NCBI RefSeq assembly: GCF_000308775.1 | Contig: NZ_BAGJ01000059.1 | Location: 1-48,025 of the forward strand | Source: Nocardia testacea NBRC 100365 | GTDB taxonomy: Bacteria; Actinomycetota; Actinomycetes; Mycobacteriales; Mycobacteriaceae | Direction: 5' to 3' | Length of the DNA: 48,025 nt | In this document: one piece after another, positions 1-10,202 of the stretch | Layout: each line of letters begins with the position of its first letter | Numbering within the stretch: position 1 is the stretch's first letter | The notes under the pieces: model-generated | Told to the model about the DNA's origin: nothing | Seen by the model: the letters and a program-made list of their open reading frames with translations, nothing else | The model's database searches: none | Position numbers and translations under genes: made by a program

Positions 1-591
1 CGCCCGGTCGGGAAGTCGCGGGTCGGGCGGGGTGCGCAGCAGTGTGAGCTGGTGGTAGACCGGCGCGGTGGCCGCGATCAGGACGGCCCGGGCGTCGACG
101 CCGGGGGCGAGTTCGCCGCGGCGCACGGCTCGCTCGACCACGATCTCGGACTGGGCGTATCGGTTCTCCCACAACTGCCGGAGGGCGCGGGCGGCCTCCT
201 CGGAACGGAACGACACCGCGATCAGCGCGGCCGCGATCGAGGGTTCCTCGGTGAGCGAGTCCTGGATCTCGCGATTGAGTGCGGCCAGATCTTCCTGGAG
301 GGAGCCGGTGTCGCGGGGGTGCCAGTCGATATCGGCCGCCGCGGCGAAGACATCGGTGAGCAGGCCGCCGACATCGCGCCAGCGCCGGTAGACGGTGGTG
401 CGGTGGACGCCGGCGCGGGCGGCGACGGTGTCCACGGTGAGTGCGTCGTAACCGTGCTCGGTCAGTTCCGCGTGCACGGCGTCCAGGACTTGGGCGCGGA
501 TACGGGCGGTCCGTCCGCCCGGGCGTACTGCCGGGCGAGGGGTCTCGTCGGCCGGGGGTGGAGAAGTCATGGGGATCATCCGGTTGCTCAT
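1..591 (-). CDS. TetR-family repressor of the adjacent resistance cassette (3' end outside window)
   Basis: The reverse strand encodes 197 codons that run off the left edge without a stop. Residues about 20-70 form a typical TetR helix-turn-helix, with the recognition segment AGVHRTTVYRRW, and the rest is the helical ligand-binding region. Three in-frame ATGs (591, 579, 570) are possible starts; none has a strong Shine-Dalgarno, and 591 is chosen because it gives the longest product without crossing the candidate operator at 614-637. The gene is divergent from the ABC-F gene, so it probably represses that gene and itself. A TAGCAT -10-like hexamer (616-611) lies inside the operator. The ligand is unknown; an antibiotic is an inference from the neighbours. 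Confidence 0.85.
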   Translation of the reverse strand, partial: MSNRMIPMTSPPPADETPRPAVRPGGRTARIRAQVLDAVHAELTEHGYDALTVDTVAARAGVHRTTVYRRWRDVGGLLTDVFAAAADIDWHPRDTGSLQEDLAALNREIQDSLTEEPSIAAALIAVSFRSEEAARALRQLWENRYAQSEIVVERAVRRGELAPGVDARAVLIAATAPVYHQLTLLRTPPDPRLPDRA

Positions 592-613
592 GGGGAAGGG
601 CTGTGGCACCATG

Positions 614-637
614 CTAATGCAACAGTCGTCGCACTAG
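614..637. promoter_or_regulatory. Candidate TetR operator between divergent genes
   Basis: Two 10-bp half-sites, CTAATGCAAC (614-623) and GTCGCACTAG (628-637), are inverted copies matching at 8 of 10 positions around a 4-bp centre. The TGCAAC...GTNGCA core resembles many actinobacterial TetR operators. It overlaps the likely -10 of the tetR gene and lies just upstream of the ABC-F leader, a good position for dual repression. Confidence 0.55.
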
Positions 638-657
638 TGAGGTAGCCGATGCTCATT

Positions 658-714
658 CGAAGCATTCCCCCCGTCCTGCGGTCCCCGGGGACCGCGTCGT
701 ACTCGAATGCTTCG
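658..714 (+). promoter_or_regulatory. Nested hairpins in the ABC-F leader (candidate attenuator)
   Basis: An outer perfect 10-bp stem pairs CGAAGCATTC (658-667) with GAATGCTTCG (705-714). Inside it is a second perfect 9-bp palindrome, GCGGTCCCC/GGGGACCGC (678-695). The 3' arm of the outer stem directly abuts the GGAGAG ribosome-binding site (714-719) of the ABC-F gene, so folding could limit ribosome access. Translational or transcriptional attenuation is inferred. Confidence 0.5.
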
Positions 715-724
715 GAGAGTGTCC

Positions 725-2332
<1,608 letters not shown>

Positions 2333-2376
2333 CCCTCGCCGAAATCCGAACACTCACGTCCCGAAGGAGTTCCGCC

Positions 2377-3045
2377 GTGCCCGCCGACCCCTTACCCACC
2401 GACCCCACCGTGCTGCACCCGATGCCCGGACAGCCGCGCGTGGTCCTGCTGAAACCGCTGATCACCTCACCGCTGATCGAGGCCGGGGAGTTCTCCTACT
2501 ACGACGACCCCCACGATCCGACCGGGTTCGAAACCCGCAATGTGCTCTACCACTACGGGCCGGAGAAGCTGATCATCGGGAAGTTCTGCGCGCTGGCCAC
2601 GGGCGTGCGGTTCATCATGAACGGCGCCAACCATCGAATGGACGGTCCGTCGACCTTCCCCTTTCCCACCATGGGTGGTTCGTGGGCGTCCCATATCGAT
2701 CTGCTGACCGATCTGCCGAACCGGGGCGACACCGTCGTCGGCAACGACGTCTGGATCGGCAACGGCGCGACGATCCTGCCCGGCGTGCGGATCGGCCACG
2801 GCGCGATCGTCGGCGCCGGTGCAGTGGTCACCGGCGATGTACCCGACTACGGCATTGTCGGCGGTAACCCGGCCCGCCTCATCCGCAGCCGCTACGAGAA
2901 ACCCGATATCGCCCGGCTGCTGGCGGTGGCCTGGTGGGACTGGCCGATCGAACACATCACCCGGCACGTGCGGACGATCATGTCGGGCAGTATCGCCGAC
3001 CTCGAAGCCGCCGCCCGGCATCGACCCGGACCTGATATCCGGTGA
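2377..3045 (+). CDS. Vat-like xenobiotic O-acetyltransferase (streptogramin A acetyltransferase family)
   Basis: The 222-residue protein has a left-handed beta-helix made of hexapeptide repeats (about residues 110-170, including [20 protein letters not shown]) and ends the fold with GGNPARLI. The segment NGANHRMDG (82-90) is the hallmark of Vat/CatB xenobiotic acetyltransferases, with His86 in the place of the catalytic histidine; WWDWP after the helix also fits the family. These enzymes transfer acetyl from acetyl-CoA to a drug hydroxyl, as in virginiamycin M. The GTG start follows GAAGGAG at 7 nt. It lies 44 bp behind the ABC-F gene, so the two are probably cotranscribed. The exact substrate (streptogramin A, chloramphenicol or other) is undetermined. 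Confidence 0.85.
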   Translation: MPADPLPTDPTVLHPMPGQPRVVLLKPLITSPLIEAGEFSYYDDPHDPTGFETRNVLYHYGPEKLIIGKFCALATGVRFIMNGANHRMDGPSTFPFPTMGGSWASHIDLLTDLPNRGDTVVGNDVWIGNGATILPGVRIGHGAIVGAGAVVTGDVPDYGIVGGNPARLIRSRYEKPDIARLLAVAWWDWPIEHITRHVRTIMSGSIADLEAAARHRPGPDIR

Positions 3046-3266
3046 CGCCACCACCCGCCGACCGGCCCGCGCCGCCGCGTACTTCCGCTGACACGGCGGC
3101 GGTGCGGACCGCCTCGGGCGGGTGGATGTCGAGGGCGCGCGAATGCGCCTCCGCCAGGACGGAACCGAGCTCGGTCCGGCCGAGTCGCGCGCGGTCATCG
3201 AGGCGGACGCCCGTGACCGGGATCGAGCCGGCCGAGACGCCGCGGAACTGAACGCGGTGCGGCGCG

Positions 3267-3542
3267 TCAGCCGATCACGGCGTTCATGATGGTGCCCGCG
3301 CTGGTGGCGATGACACCGCCGATCATGGCCCCGGCCACCATCTTCGGCGACTCCAGGCCACCGCCGGACCATTTCTCCCAGGCGAACTTGCCGCCGGCGT
3401 AGATGATCGCGCAGATCCCGGCGAGCAGCACGAACCAGGTCAGATACCTGACGAGTTGCAGGAATTTGTCCGAGATGGGGGGTGCTTCGGGTGTGGGGTT
3501 ACCGATTTGCGCCAGCGTATCGGTCACGGCGGCCAGTATCAT
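3267..3542 (-). CDS. Small two-helix membrane protein, VirB2/TrbC pilin-like topology (copy 1)
   Basis: The 91-residue protein reads from an ATG at 3542. It has a short N-terminus with NPTPEAPP (about 15-22), a first hydrophobic helix (about 34-53), the loop KFAWEKWSGGGLESPK, then a second glycine- and alanine-rich helix (about 68-90). The layout resembles the small pilin-like proteins found beside actinobacterial conjugation genes, but no such genes are nearby, so the function is not assigned; a holin-like role is an alternative. It is divergent from a paralogue at 3763-4056, and the second halves are nearly identical. Longer in-frame starts up to 3647 exist but add sequence absent from the paralogue. 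Confidence 0.7.
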   Translation of the reverse strand: MILAAVTDTLAQIGNPTPEAPPISDKFLQLVRYLTWFVLLAGICAIIYAGGKFAWEKWSGGGLESPKMVAGAMIGGVIATSAGTIMNAVIG

Positions 3543-4037
3543 CTCGCAGCTCACTCTGGTTTCGGGGTGGGCGGGAACGCTAACGCATCGTAACCGCTCG
3601 CCGGGTGGTACGCAGTAATCCCAGGTCCGGGTAGGTGTTCGGGTCACCAGCGGTTATAGCGTGAAAGCCGCTGCGCGGCAAGAACTTGCGCCGCACCGGT
3701 ATCGGTCTGGATGATGGAGGAGGGGCCGTGCGCCCCGGACGGTATCGGCGAGGGAGCAGACGGTGAGCAGCATCGCGGCGTCGGTTGTGGACGCAGTATC
3801 GGTATACGCACAGGTCAGCGATCCCACTCCGGAACCGCCGCCGCTGGCGGACAAGATCGATCAGTTCGTCCGCTACGGCACCTGGCTGGCCATTCTGTCG
3901 GGCACCGTCAGCATCATCTTCGCGGGTGCCAAGTTCGCCTGGGAGAAATGGTCGGGTAGCGGTATGGAGTCGCCGAAGATGGTGGCCGGAGCCATGATCG
4001 GCGGGGTCGTCGCCACCAGCGCGGGCACCATCATGAA
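3283..4037. repeat. Imperfect inverted repeat: 3' halves of the two paralogous genes
   Basis: Arms at 3283-3389 and 3931-4037 (107 bp each) code for the same K-F-A-W-E-K-W...T-I-M segment on opposite strands and differ at about 9 positions by hand count, roughly 92% identity. The 5' halves of the genes are much more diverged. Recent inverted duplication or gene conversion limited to this part would explain this. Confidence 0.8.
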
Positions 4038-4056
4038 TACGGTTCTCGCCATCTGA
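3763..4056 (+). CDS. Small two-helix membrane protein, VirB2/TrbC pilin-like topology (copy 2)
   Basis: The 97-residue protein starts at GTG 3763, 6 nt after AGGGAG (3751-3756). It has an amphipathic N-terminus, DPTPEPPP before the first helix, a helix around 39-57, the loop KFAWEKWSGSGMESPK and a second helix to the C-terminus. It is a paralogue of the divergent gene at 3267-3542 with the same topology. The two start codons are 220 bp apart, so promoters probably lie back to back. No enzyme motif is present. A membrane pore, pilin or holin-like role can be proposed but not supported further. Confidence 0.75.
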   Translation: MSSIAASVVDAVSVYAQVSDPTPEPPPLADKIDQFVRYGTWLAILSGTVSIIFAGAKFAWEKWSGSGMESPKMVAGAMIGGVVATSAGTIMNTVLAI

Positions 4057-4148
4057 GAGCGGCCGCGCCGAGCGCATCCGCTACGTTCCAGTTATCTCCG
4101 CGTATCCTGCTCGCAGTCCGTCGACAGCGATGAGCAGGGAGAGTGCGA

Positions 4149-5594
4149 ATGCGCGAAGTGCCCGCCGCGGCAGCCGGAGGCATGACGCAGCCGGCGGCAG
4201 ACCGGTTCCGGATGACCCGGCGGTCGATGCTGGGCCTCGTCGCGGTCACCGGCCTGGCGGCCTGCGGCGGTGAGGACTCCGGCACTCCGATCGAGCCGTC
4301 GGGTACCCCCGCCACCCGGCGGGAGGTGGCGGCCGACGCCTATATCTTCGGCTACCCCATGATCCTGATCGACACATTACGCAGACGGGCACTGGACTAC
4401 GTATCCACCAATCGGTTCCAGCACACCTCCTCCCTGCCACCCGCGAGCCAGCGCACGGTGGTCCGGATCGACCTGGACAACCTGTATTCGGTGGCATGGC
4501 TGGATCTACGCAAGGAACCGGTGCTCTTCGAGGTACCGGAGATCCGGGATCGGTACTGGGTGATGCAGGTTCTCGACGCCTGGTCCAATACGGTGTCCAC
4601 GCCGAGCAGCGTGCGACCGGAGGTCGAACCGGGCACGTCCCCGCCCTATACCTACGCGGTCACGGGGCCGGGCTGGGACGGGAAGCTGCCGGCCGGTGTC
4701 GTGCACCTTCCGGTGCCGACCGCGGATGCCTGGCTCTACGGGCGGGTCGAGGTGCGCGGCAGCGCCGATGTGCCCGCCGTTCGCGCCGTCCAGGCCCAGC
4801 TCCGGCTGGCGCCGCTCAGCGCGTGGAATACGCGGGCGGCCACCGAATCGGAGTCGATACCGGGTAATCAGGACTGGTCGGAACCGGTGGGCCGCGATTC
4901 GGTCGAGGCGATGTCGACGCGCGAATACTTCGACCGCCTGTGCGAGTTGATGGAGGACAATCCACCGGCGCCGGAGGACGAACCGGCGATGCGGCGGTTC
5001 GCCACCATCGGAATCCGCCCGGGCGGATCCCCGGAAGGGGTGAGCACCGGCGAACTCGACGCGGGCGTCGACGCGGCGCAGCAGAAGATCAAGGCCTACG
5101 TCGACCCGGCCTCCCGGATGCGCGACGGCTGGCTGGTGGCCTTGAACGTCGGTCGGTACGGCACCAATTATCTGCTGCGTGCCACCACAGCCAGAAGGGG
5201 TGTCGGCGCCAATATCGCCGAGGCCGCTCTCTATCCGGCGTTGTTCGACGAGGCCGACGAGGACGGCGACCCGCGGGAGTTCACCCTGCGGTTCGAACCC
5301 GGTCAAGCACCCCCGGCGGCCGCGTTCTGGTCGATCACCGCCTACGGGGCCGACGGCTACCTGGTGCCGAACGCGGCGGACCTGCACACCATCGGGCATC
5401 CGGTGGCACCGCATGTAGCGCCCGACGGTGCGCTGGAATTCGCGGTGCAGGCCGCCGATCCCGGGCCCGGGGTGCCGCGGTCCAACTGGTTGCCGATCCC
5501 CGAGCAGGGCCAGTTCTCCCTCATCATGCGGTTGTACGAGCCCGAACAGCGGGTGCTGGAGGGCAACTGGTCGCCGCCGCCGCTGGTGTCCTGA
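4149..5594 (+). CDS. DUF1254/DUF1214-domain lipoprotein
   Basis: The 481-residue protein starts at ATG 4149, 5 nt after AGGGAGAG; an in-frame GTG at 4143 overlaps that site. The N-terminus carries MTRRSMLGLVAVTGLAACGG: a twin-arginine-like RR, a hydrophobic stretch and a lipobox with the acceptor Cys in LAAC, so it should be anchored outside the membrane. The mature part begins with a DUF1254-type segment (DAYIFGYPMILID, then YSVAWLDLRKEPVLFEVP) and ends with a DUF1214-type segment (RFEPGQAPPAAAFWSITAYG, near 380-480). Such proteins occur widely in mycobacteria and Nocardia with unknown activity. The gene stands alone and converges on the HNH gene with 18 bp between stops. Confidence 0.85.
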   Translation: MREVPAAAAGGMTQPAADRFRMTRRSMLGLVAVTGLAACGGEDSGTPIEPSGTPATRREVAADAYIFGYPMILIDTLRRRALDYVSTNRFQHTSSLPPASQRTVVRIDLDNLYSVAWLDLRKEPVLFEVPEIRDRYWVMQVLDAWSNTVSTPSSVRPEVEPGTSPPYTYAVTGPGWDGKLPAGVVHLPVPTADAWLYGRVEVRGSADVPAVRAVQAQLRLAPLSAWNTRAATESESIPGNQDWSEPVGRDSVEAMSTREYFDRLCELMEDNPPAPEDEPAMRRFATIGIRPGGSPEGVSTGELDAGVDAAQQKIKAYVDPASRMRDGWLVALNVGRYGTNYLLRATTARRGVGANIAEAALYPALFDEADEDGDPREFTLRFEPGQAPPAAAFWSITAYGADGYLVPNAADLHTIGHPVAPHVAPDGALEFAVQAADPGPGVPRSNWLPIPEQGQFSLIMRLYEPEQRVLEGNWSPPPLVS

Positions 5595-5612
5595 CCCGCG
5601 GCCGTACCGCGA

Positions 5613-7613
5613 TCAGATATTGGCCCCTTTGGTGCGATTGCAGCCGCGGCACAGGATCTGCAGATTGGCCGCGCTGGTGGCGCCACCGCGGCTGAGCGGG
5701 ATCACGTGATCGAACTCCAGATAGTGGCTCTCGCCGCATTCCACGCAGCGTCCGCCGTCGCGCTGCCACACCTCCGCTTTCACCTCTTGTGGAATACTGC
5801 GCGAATCCCGTTGTCCCGGGGCCAGGACCAGTCGTTTCGCAATGCGCAGCGCCCCCTCCAGCGCGGCCGCGAGATATTCCGGATCGGTGACGGCGAAGGT
5901 GGCGCCGCCGCGCGCCGATGTGGCCGCGACCACCACGGTGTCGTATTCGGCGGCCACCGAGACGATCCGCGACCACGGCAGTTCCACGCCCGCGCCCGTG
6001 CCCACGAAGCGCAGCTTCTTGGTGCTCACGATCAACCGGCCCTCGGTGTGCTTGGGGCCGCGGGCCAGCTCCCGGATATGGGTCGCATCGATATCGAGGT
6101 ACACCAGTTCCTCGGCGTCCAGATGCAGGTCCGGTGTGGCGATCGCGGGCAGATCACCCTCCCGTAGTCGCGACAGCGCGCGGCCCCGGGCCAGCCGCGA
6201 CCGCAGTTCATCGATCAGGGGACCGCTCAGACCGAGTTCGGTGACGGCGGATTCGACATCGTCGTATTCCTCGGCGGTGATCTGCCCGTCGGCGAACGCG
6301 AAGGCGACCCGCCGTTCCACGTAATGCAGCGCCGCCGGTTGCAGTGCGGCGCGCGCCGCGGCCGCATCGATGCGCTGATAGCGCAGGGAAGCCCACAGCG
6401 CCTCCCACTCCGGCCCGCGCGGCCCGGTGGCGGCGAGCGACCGGGCCGCGCGGGTGTGCCAGTGGATGAGGAAATCCTCGGTCTCCGCGGCGCAGGACGC
6501 ACACGGGTGATGGCCGCCGAAGACCCGGCGCCGCCGCCGCGCGCCGCAGCGCTCGCAGTCGTGGGCGTGCGGTCGCACCGCCGGGCGCCGGTCGGTGGTC
6601 CAGCGTTCCCCGTCCCACCAGCGCAGCCGGGCCGGATCCTCGGGGTCGCGGTACCAGTCGGCGCGGGCGGGTTCGGGGGGCGGGGGCAGGCGCACCGGCT
6701 CGGTGGCGAGCCGGCGCAGCGTCACTGTTCCGGGGAGTTGCCGGGTGGGCTGCGGTTCGGCGAAACGGTCCCAGGGCGGGGCGGGAGCCGCGGTGGGCGG
6801 GGACTCGTCGAGGCGGTAGTGGGCGTTGCCCGGATGCGCTCCGCGGGAGGCGCCGCGGGCGCCGTTCGCGGCGGTGGTCGTCGGTTCGGGACCGCGGTGG
6901 GGATTCGCCCGATCACCGGCGCGGGGCGGCTCCTCGGCGGCGATTCCGGTGCGGCGGCGGCCGGGATCGGCGGGGCGGTCGAGGACCGCGGTACTGCGGT
7001 CCCCGGCCGGGGACGCGGCCGGTCGCAGATGTTCCGTGGGCTCCTCGGAGGCCGTCCGGGCCGGCGCCTCGGCGCGGGGCGGCGGCGGGGCGGACTGCCG
7101 TGCCGCGGGCTCCTCGTCGACCTGGATACCGAACTCGGTGATCAGACCCGCCATCCCGGCGGCCCAGCCCTGTCCGACGGCGCGGAACCGCCAGCCGCCG
7201 TCGCGGCGGTAGAACTCGCCGAACATCATGGCCGACACCGATTCCGCGTCGTCGACGGTGAACACCGCCACCGGTCCGTCGACCGCGAACACCGTGAGCG
7301 TCACCTCGCCGAGGTCGGTGAAGGTCGCCTCCTCCAGTGAGCCCGACACCACGATGCGATCGACCTCGGCCTCGGTGCGCGGTAGCGAAACACTGAGCCG
7401 CGCCGTGCCCGGATCGGGGTCCTGATCGAGGGTGACGGCCTGGGAGATGTGGCGGGGCGCGTTGTAGAAGACCAGATCCCGGTCGCCGCGCACCGTCCCG
7501 TCGCTGCCCAGCAGCAGGGCGTGCGCGTCCATCGTATGGTCCGACCGCCAGGAAATCACCACGGCCAGAAGCGATGTCGGTATCGGCGTATTGGCGCCCT
7601 TGCTCAGTTCCAT
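5613..7613 (-). CDS. TerD-DUF2510-HNH multidomain protein
   Basis: The 666-residue protein joins unusual parts. Residues 1-165 are a TerD domain (starts MELSKGANTPIP, with LGEVTLTVFAVDG and MMFGEFYRRDGGWRFRAVGQG). A Pro/Ala/Arg-rich linker fills 170-315. A DUF2510-like motif, WYRDPEDPARLRWWDGERW, is at 320-338. A CxxC...CxxC zinc cluster is at 353-374. A helical TerB-like stretch (FADGQITAEEYDDVESAV) is near 440, a PH-like beta segment at about 500-590, and a C-terminal HNH nuclease at 610-666 has CVEC, DH (635-636), CRGC and N659. TerD domains bind calcium in stress-response systems, and HNH domains cut DNA. ATG 7613 is used because TerD proteins start there; no strong ribosome site is seen. 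The role (DNA processing or phage defence) is inference. Confidence 0.8.
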   Translation of the reverse strand: MELSKGANTPIPTSLLAVVISWRSDHTMDAHALLLGSDGTVRGDRDLVFYNAPRHISQAVTLDQDPDPGTARLSVSLPRTEAEVDRIVVSGSLEEATFTDLGEVTLTVFAVDGPVAVFTVDDAESVSAMMFGEFYRRDGGWRFRAVGQGWAAGMAGLITEFGIQVDEEPAARQSAPPPPRAEAPARTASEEPTEHLRPAASPAGDRSTAVLDRPADPGRRRTGIAAEEPPRAGDRANPHRGPEPTTTAANGARGASRGAHPGNAHYRLDESPPTAAPAPPWDRFAEPQPTRQLPGTVTLRRLATEPVRLPPPPEPARADWYRDPEDPARLRWWDGERWTTDRRPAVRPHAHDCERCGARRRRRVFGGHHPCASCAAETEDFLIHWHTRAARSLAATGPRGPEWEALWASLRYQRIDAAAARAALQPAALHYVERRVAFAFADGQITAEEYDDVESAVTELGLSGPLIDELRSRLARGRALSRLREGDLPAIATPDLHLDAEELVYLDIDATHIRELARGPKHTEGRLIVSTKKLRFVGTGAGVELPWSRIVSVAAEYDTVVVAATSARGGATFAVTDPEYLAAALEGALRIAKRLVLAPGQRDSRSIPQEVKAEVWQRDGGRCVECGESHYLEFDHVIPLSRGGATSAANLQILCRGCNRTKGANI

Positions 7614-7701
7614 CGTCGTCGAACTATGCCATGCGATGCCGACACGCCCGCAGGTGTGCAGGTCGTAGCGGTTTTCGGGATCCATGCGGCAGAGTTGTGG
7701 C

Positions 7702-8187
7702 ATGACCGATCCGGGGCAGCCGGGGGACAAGAGACCGGGCGCCCGGCGGGTCCCCACACCCGCCGATGTGCTCGCCGCCGCCCAGACCGCGGTGGATGCC
7801 GCGCAGTCCGCGGCCGGTCAAGCACTGGAGGCCGCCCAGCTGACCGCCGGCCAGGCATTCGACGCCGCGGTACGGCTGCCGCCGGCGTCGGCGCAGCTGG
7901 CGGCGCAACTGCCCGATGTGCTGGAGAACCTGTCCAGTGCCATCGACCGGCTCAATGCCACGATCGACCGGCTCGACCGCACCCTGGCGCTCGCCGACCC
8001 CGCGTTCGCGGCCTACGACCGGCTGCTGCCGCGGCTGGAGGCGATGATCGCGCTGGGTGAGGATCTGTTCGGCGCGCTGGCCCGATTGCCCGGGGTGGGC
8101 CGGCTCGGCCGGATGGCCGGCTTCACCGCGGGCGAACCCGCGGAACCGGAACCCGAACCGAAGAAGCGTCCTCGGCGTCGTTCCTGA
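7702..8187 (+). CDS. Hypothetical Ala-rich helical protein
   Basis: The 161-residue protein has an Ala/Gln-rich N-terminal helix region (AAAQTAVDAAQSAAGQALEAA), a heptad-like stretch NLSSAIDRLNATIDRLDRTL that could form a coiled coil (about 80-100), then a helical segment with GLARLPG-type turns and a basic C-terminus (KKRPRRRS). No signal peptide or clear transmembrane segment is present. It is divergent from the TerD-HNH gene (start codons 88 bp apart) and could be cotranscribed with nothing. Family not recognised. The start could also be an in-frame codon at 7684; 7702 ATG is chosen as the simplest start. Confidence 0.65.
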   Translation: MTDPGQPGDKRPGARRVPTPADVLAAAQTAVDAAQSAAGQALEAAQLTAGQAFDAAVRLPPASAQLAAQLPDVLENLSSAIDRLNATIDRLDRTLALADPAFAAYDRLLPRLEAMIALGEDLFGALARLPGVGRLGRMAGFTAGEPAEPEPEPKKRPRRRS

Positions 8188-8192
8188 GCGCC

Positions 8193-8582
8193 TCAGGCCG
8201 AGTCGAGCGTCCGGCCGTTGTAGGGGGTGTCGTGGGCGGTGCGATCGTGTACGGGACGTACCTGCACCTCTTCGTCGTCAAAGGTGATCTGCGCGTTCTT
8301 GTTCGCACTGAGCAGGATCAGCACCAGCTGGTCGGCGATCCGGTCGGCGGTCTCCCCGCTGGGGTAGCGGCCCAGTATCCGGACACTCGGCTCGACGGTG
8401 CCGCTGCCCCGGTCGTAGTCCCATTGCCCGCTGCCGGTCGCCACCGCCAGCCGGGCCACGACTTCGACGGCGCCCGGACCATCGTGTGGGCCGCGTTCAC
8501 GTACCGGTTCCGTGCCGATCTCGATGATCTGGTCGGCGCGAAGCCAGTCCCCACCATGTGTTCTCACCCAGAGCTGTGCCAT
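8193..8582 (-). CDS. Conserved hypothetical protein
   Basis: The 129-residue soluble protein begins MAQLWVRTHGGDWLRADQI and contains beta-rich stretches (VEVVARLAVATGSGQWDYD, SVRILGRYPSGETADRIADQL) and the acidic segment ITFDDEEVQVRPVH. The start at 8582 follows GGAG closely. It ends 5 bp from the stop of the convergent gene at 7702-8187 and sits 81 bp downstream of pabB, possibly in the same transcript. No family function is recognised. Confidence 0.7.
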   Translation of the reverse strand: MAQLWVRTHGGDWLRADQIIEIGTEPVRERGPHDGPGAVEVVARLAVATGSGQWDYDRGSGTVEPSVRILGRYPSGETADRIADQLVLILLSANKNAQITFDDEEVQVRPVHDRTAHDTPYNGRTLDSA

Positions 8583-8662
8583 CGCTCCATTGTCGCGCTG
8601 TTCGCGGGATCGGGCCGCTCGTTTGCGATGGCCCGCAATACTTCTCGCCGGCGCCGCGGTGC

Positions 8663-10123
8663 TCACCCGGCCGCGGTCACCTCGCCGGCCGGTGCGACGG
8701 CGCCGGCCGTGGCCCGGTACACCGCCGCGGCCTTGAGCAGCATCTCCTCGTATTCCGCCTCGGCCACCGAGTCCAGCACGATGGCGCCACCGGCCCCGAT
8801 CTGCCAGGTCCCGGCGTAGCGCACCGCGGTGCGGATGACGATATTGAGGTCGGCCGTACCGCCCAGCCCCAGAAACCCGATCGTCCCCGAATACACTCCA
8901 CGCGCCCGGGTTTCGAGGGTGTCGATGATCTGCAGCGTGCGGAGCTTGGGCGCCCCGGTCATGGAGCCGCCGGGGAAACAGGCGCGCAGGCAGTCGACGA
9001 CCCCGGTATCGGCACGCAGGGTGCCGCGGACGGTGGAAACCAGCTGGTGCAGCGTCGAGTAGGTCTCGGTGGCCAGCAGGTCGCGCACCCGCACACTGCC
9101 GATCTCGCAGACCCGTCCCAGATCGTTGCGCAGCAGGTCCACGATCATCACGTTCTCCGCCCGGGTCTTCGGGTCCTCGACGAGCGCACGACGCAGCTGT
9201 TCGTCCACCACCGGGTCGGGGTCGCGGCGGGCGGTGCCCTTGATCGGTTTCGTCTCGACGACCCGGTCGCGGTCGATCTTCAGGAAGCGTTCGGGGGAGG
9301 AACAGGCGATTTCCAGGTCGCCGAACCGCAGGTAGGCCGAATAGGGCGCCGGATTGGCCCGGCGCAGCGTGCGATAGGCATCGAGTCCGCCGGAGGTGGC
9401 GGGAAAGACGAGCTGATCGGTCAACGTGATCTCGTAGGATTCACCGGCCCGCAGCGCGGCCCGGCAGTCGGCGATATCGCGCAGGTAGCGCGCCCGGCCG
9501 CGGACCAGGTGGGCCTCGAGGCCGGTGGTGTCGCCTCCGGTGTCGATCGGCGGTGGATTCGACCAGGTCGGCAGCGTGTCCAGTATCGCCGCCGTGGTGC
9601 GCAGCCAGGCCCGTGCCGCGGCGCCGCCGGAATCGTCGGCCAGTGCCAGCAGATATGTGCGCCCGGCGAGATGGTCGACGACGACCACCCGGTCGGCGAA
9701 GATCCACTGGGCGTCGGGTGCCGGGGCGCGGTGCGCCGCCGACCCGCCGCAATCGGCCTTGACCTCATAGCCGAGGTACCCGACGTAACCTCCCGCGAAA
9801 TCGAACGGGAAGTCCGCCGGCAGCGGGACCGGCCGTGCCCGCAGTGCTTCGGCCAGATGGTCGAGAACGGTGCCCGGCTCCTCGCGGACGGCGCCGTCGG
9901 CGGTGCGGACGGTGACCCTGCCGCTGCCCACCCGGTAGCCGATCACCTCGGCCAGCGGGCCGGTGGCGTCGCCGAGGAACGAGAAGCGGGCCGATCCCCG
10001 TTCCACGTGCTCGCTGTCGAGCCAGAACGCGGTCGTCGAAGTGCCGTACAACCGCAGGAAGACCGCCTCGGTATCGACGGCCCGCTCGAGTACACGGTGC
10101 TGGAGGGTCACGGAGAAAGACAT
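8663..10123 (-). CDS. pabB: Aminodeoxychorismate synthase component I
   Basis: The 486-residue protein is the chorismate-binding subunit that, with glutamine amidotransferase PabA, turns chorismate into 4-amino-4-deoxychorismate for folate synthesis. Family motifs are clear: GYVGYLGYEVK in the N-terminal half, SPERFLKIDRDRVVETKPIKGTARR, AENVMIVDLLRNDLGR, CFPGGSMTGAPK and GTADLNIVIRTAV. The KPIKGT motif of PabB and anthranilate synthase is intact. No amidotransferase gene is adjacent, so the PabA partner must be elsewhere (often shared with TrpG). The start at 10123 is divergent from the phosphotransferase gene 79 bp away. TrpE is less likely given the absence of trp genes. Confidence 0.88.
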   Translation of the reverse strand: MSFSVTLQHRVLERAVDTEAVFLRLYGTSTTAFWLDSEHVERGSARFSFLGDATGPLAEVIGYRVGSGRVTVRTADGAVREEPGTVLDHLAEALRARPVPLPADFPFDFAGGYVGYLGYEVKADCGGSAAHRAPAPDAQWIFADRVVVVDHLAGRTYLLALADDSGGAAARAWLRTTAAILDTLPTWSNPPPIDTGGDTTGLEAHLVRGRARYLRDIADCRAALRAGESYEITLTDQLVFPATSGGLDAYRTLRRANPAPYSAYLRFGDLEIACSSPERFLKIDRDRVVETKPIKGTARRDPDPVVDEQLRRALVEDPKTRAENVMIVDLLRNDLGRVCEIGSVRVRDLLATETYSTLHQLVSTVRGTLRADTGVVDCLRACFPGGSMTGAPKLRTLQIIDTLETRARGVYSGTIGFLGLGGTADLNIVIRTAVRYAGTWQIGAGGAIVLDSVAEAEYEEMLLKAAAVYRATAGAVAPAGEVTAAG

Positions 10124-10202
10124 CGTGGACCGAACCCTACGCCGCGAGCGGGTAGCGAACTGTTGTCGGTTGCCCGCAGTTTGTCCGAGCGGTTGGGGCA
10201 CA

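Noticed and set aside
52..645. Plus-strand open frame at the left edge
   Set aside because: The opposite strand encodes a clear TetR helix-turn-helix; this frame has no motif.
3042..3251. Short plus-strand frame after the acetyltransferase gene
   Set aside because: Arg/Ser-rich, no ribosome site, and it overlaps the stop of the acetyltransferase; no support for a real gene.
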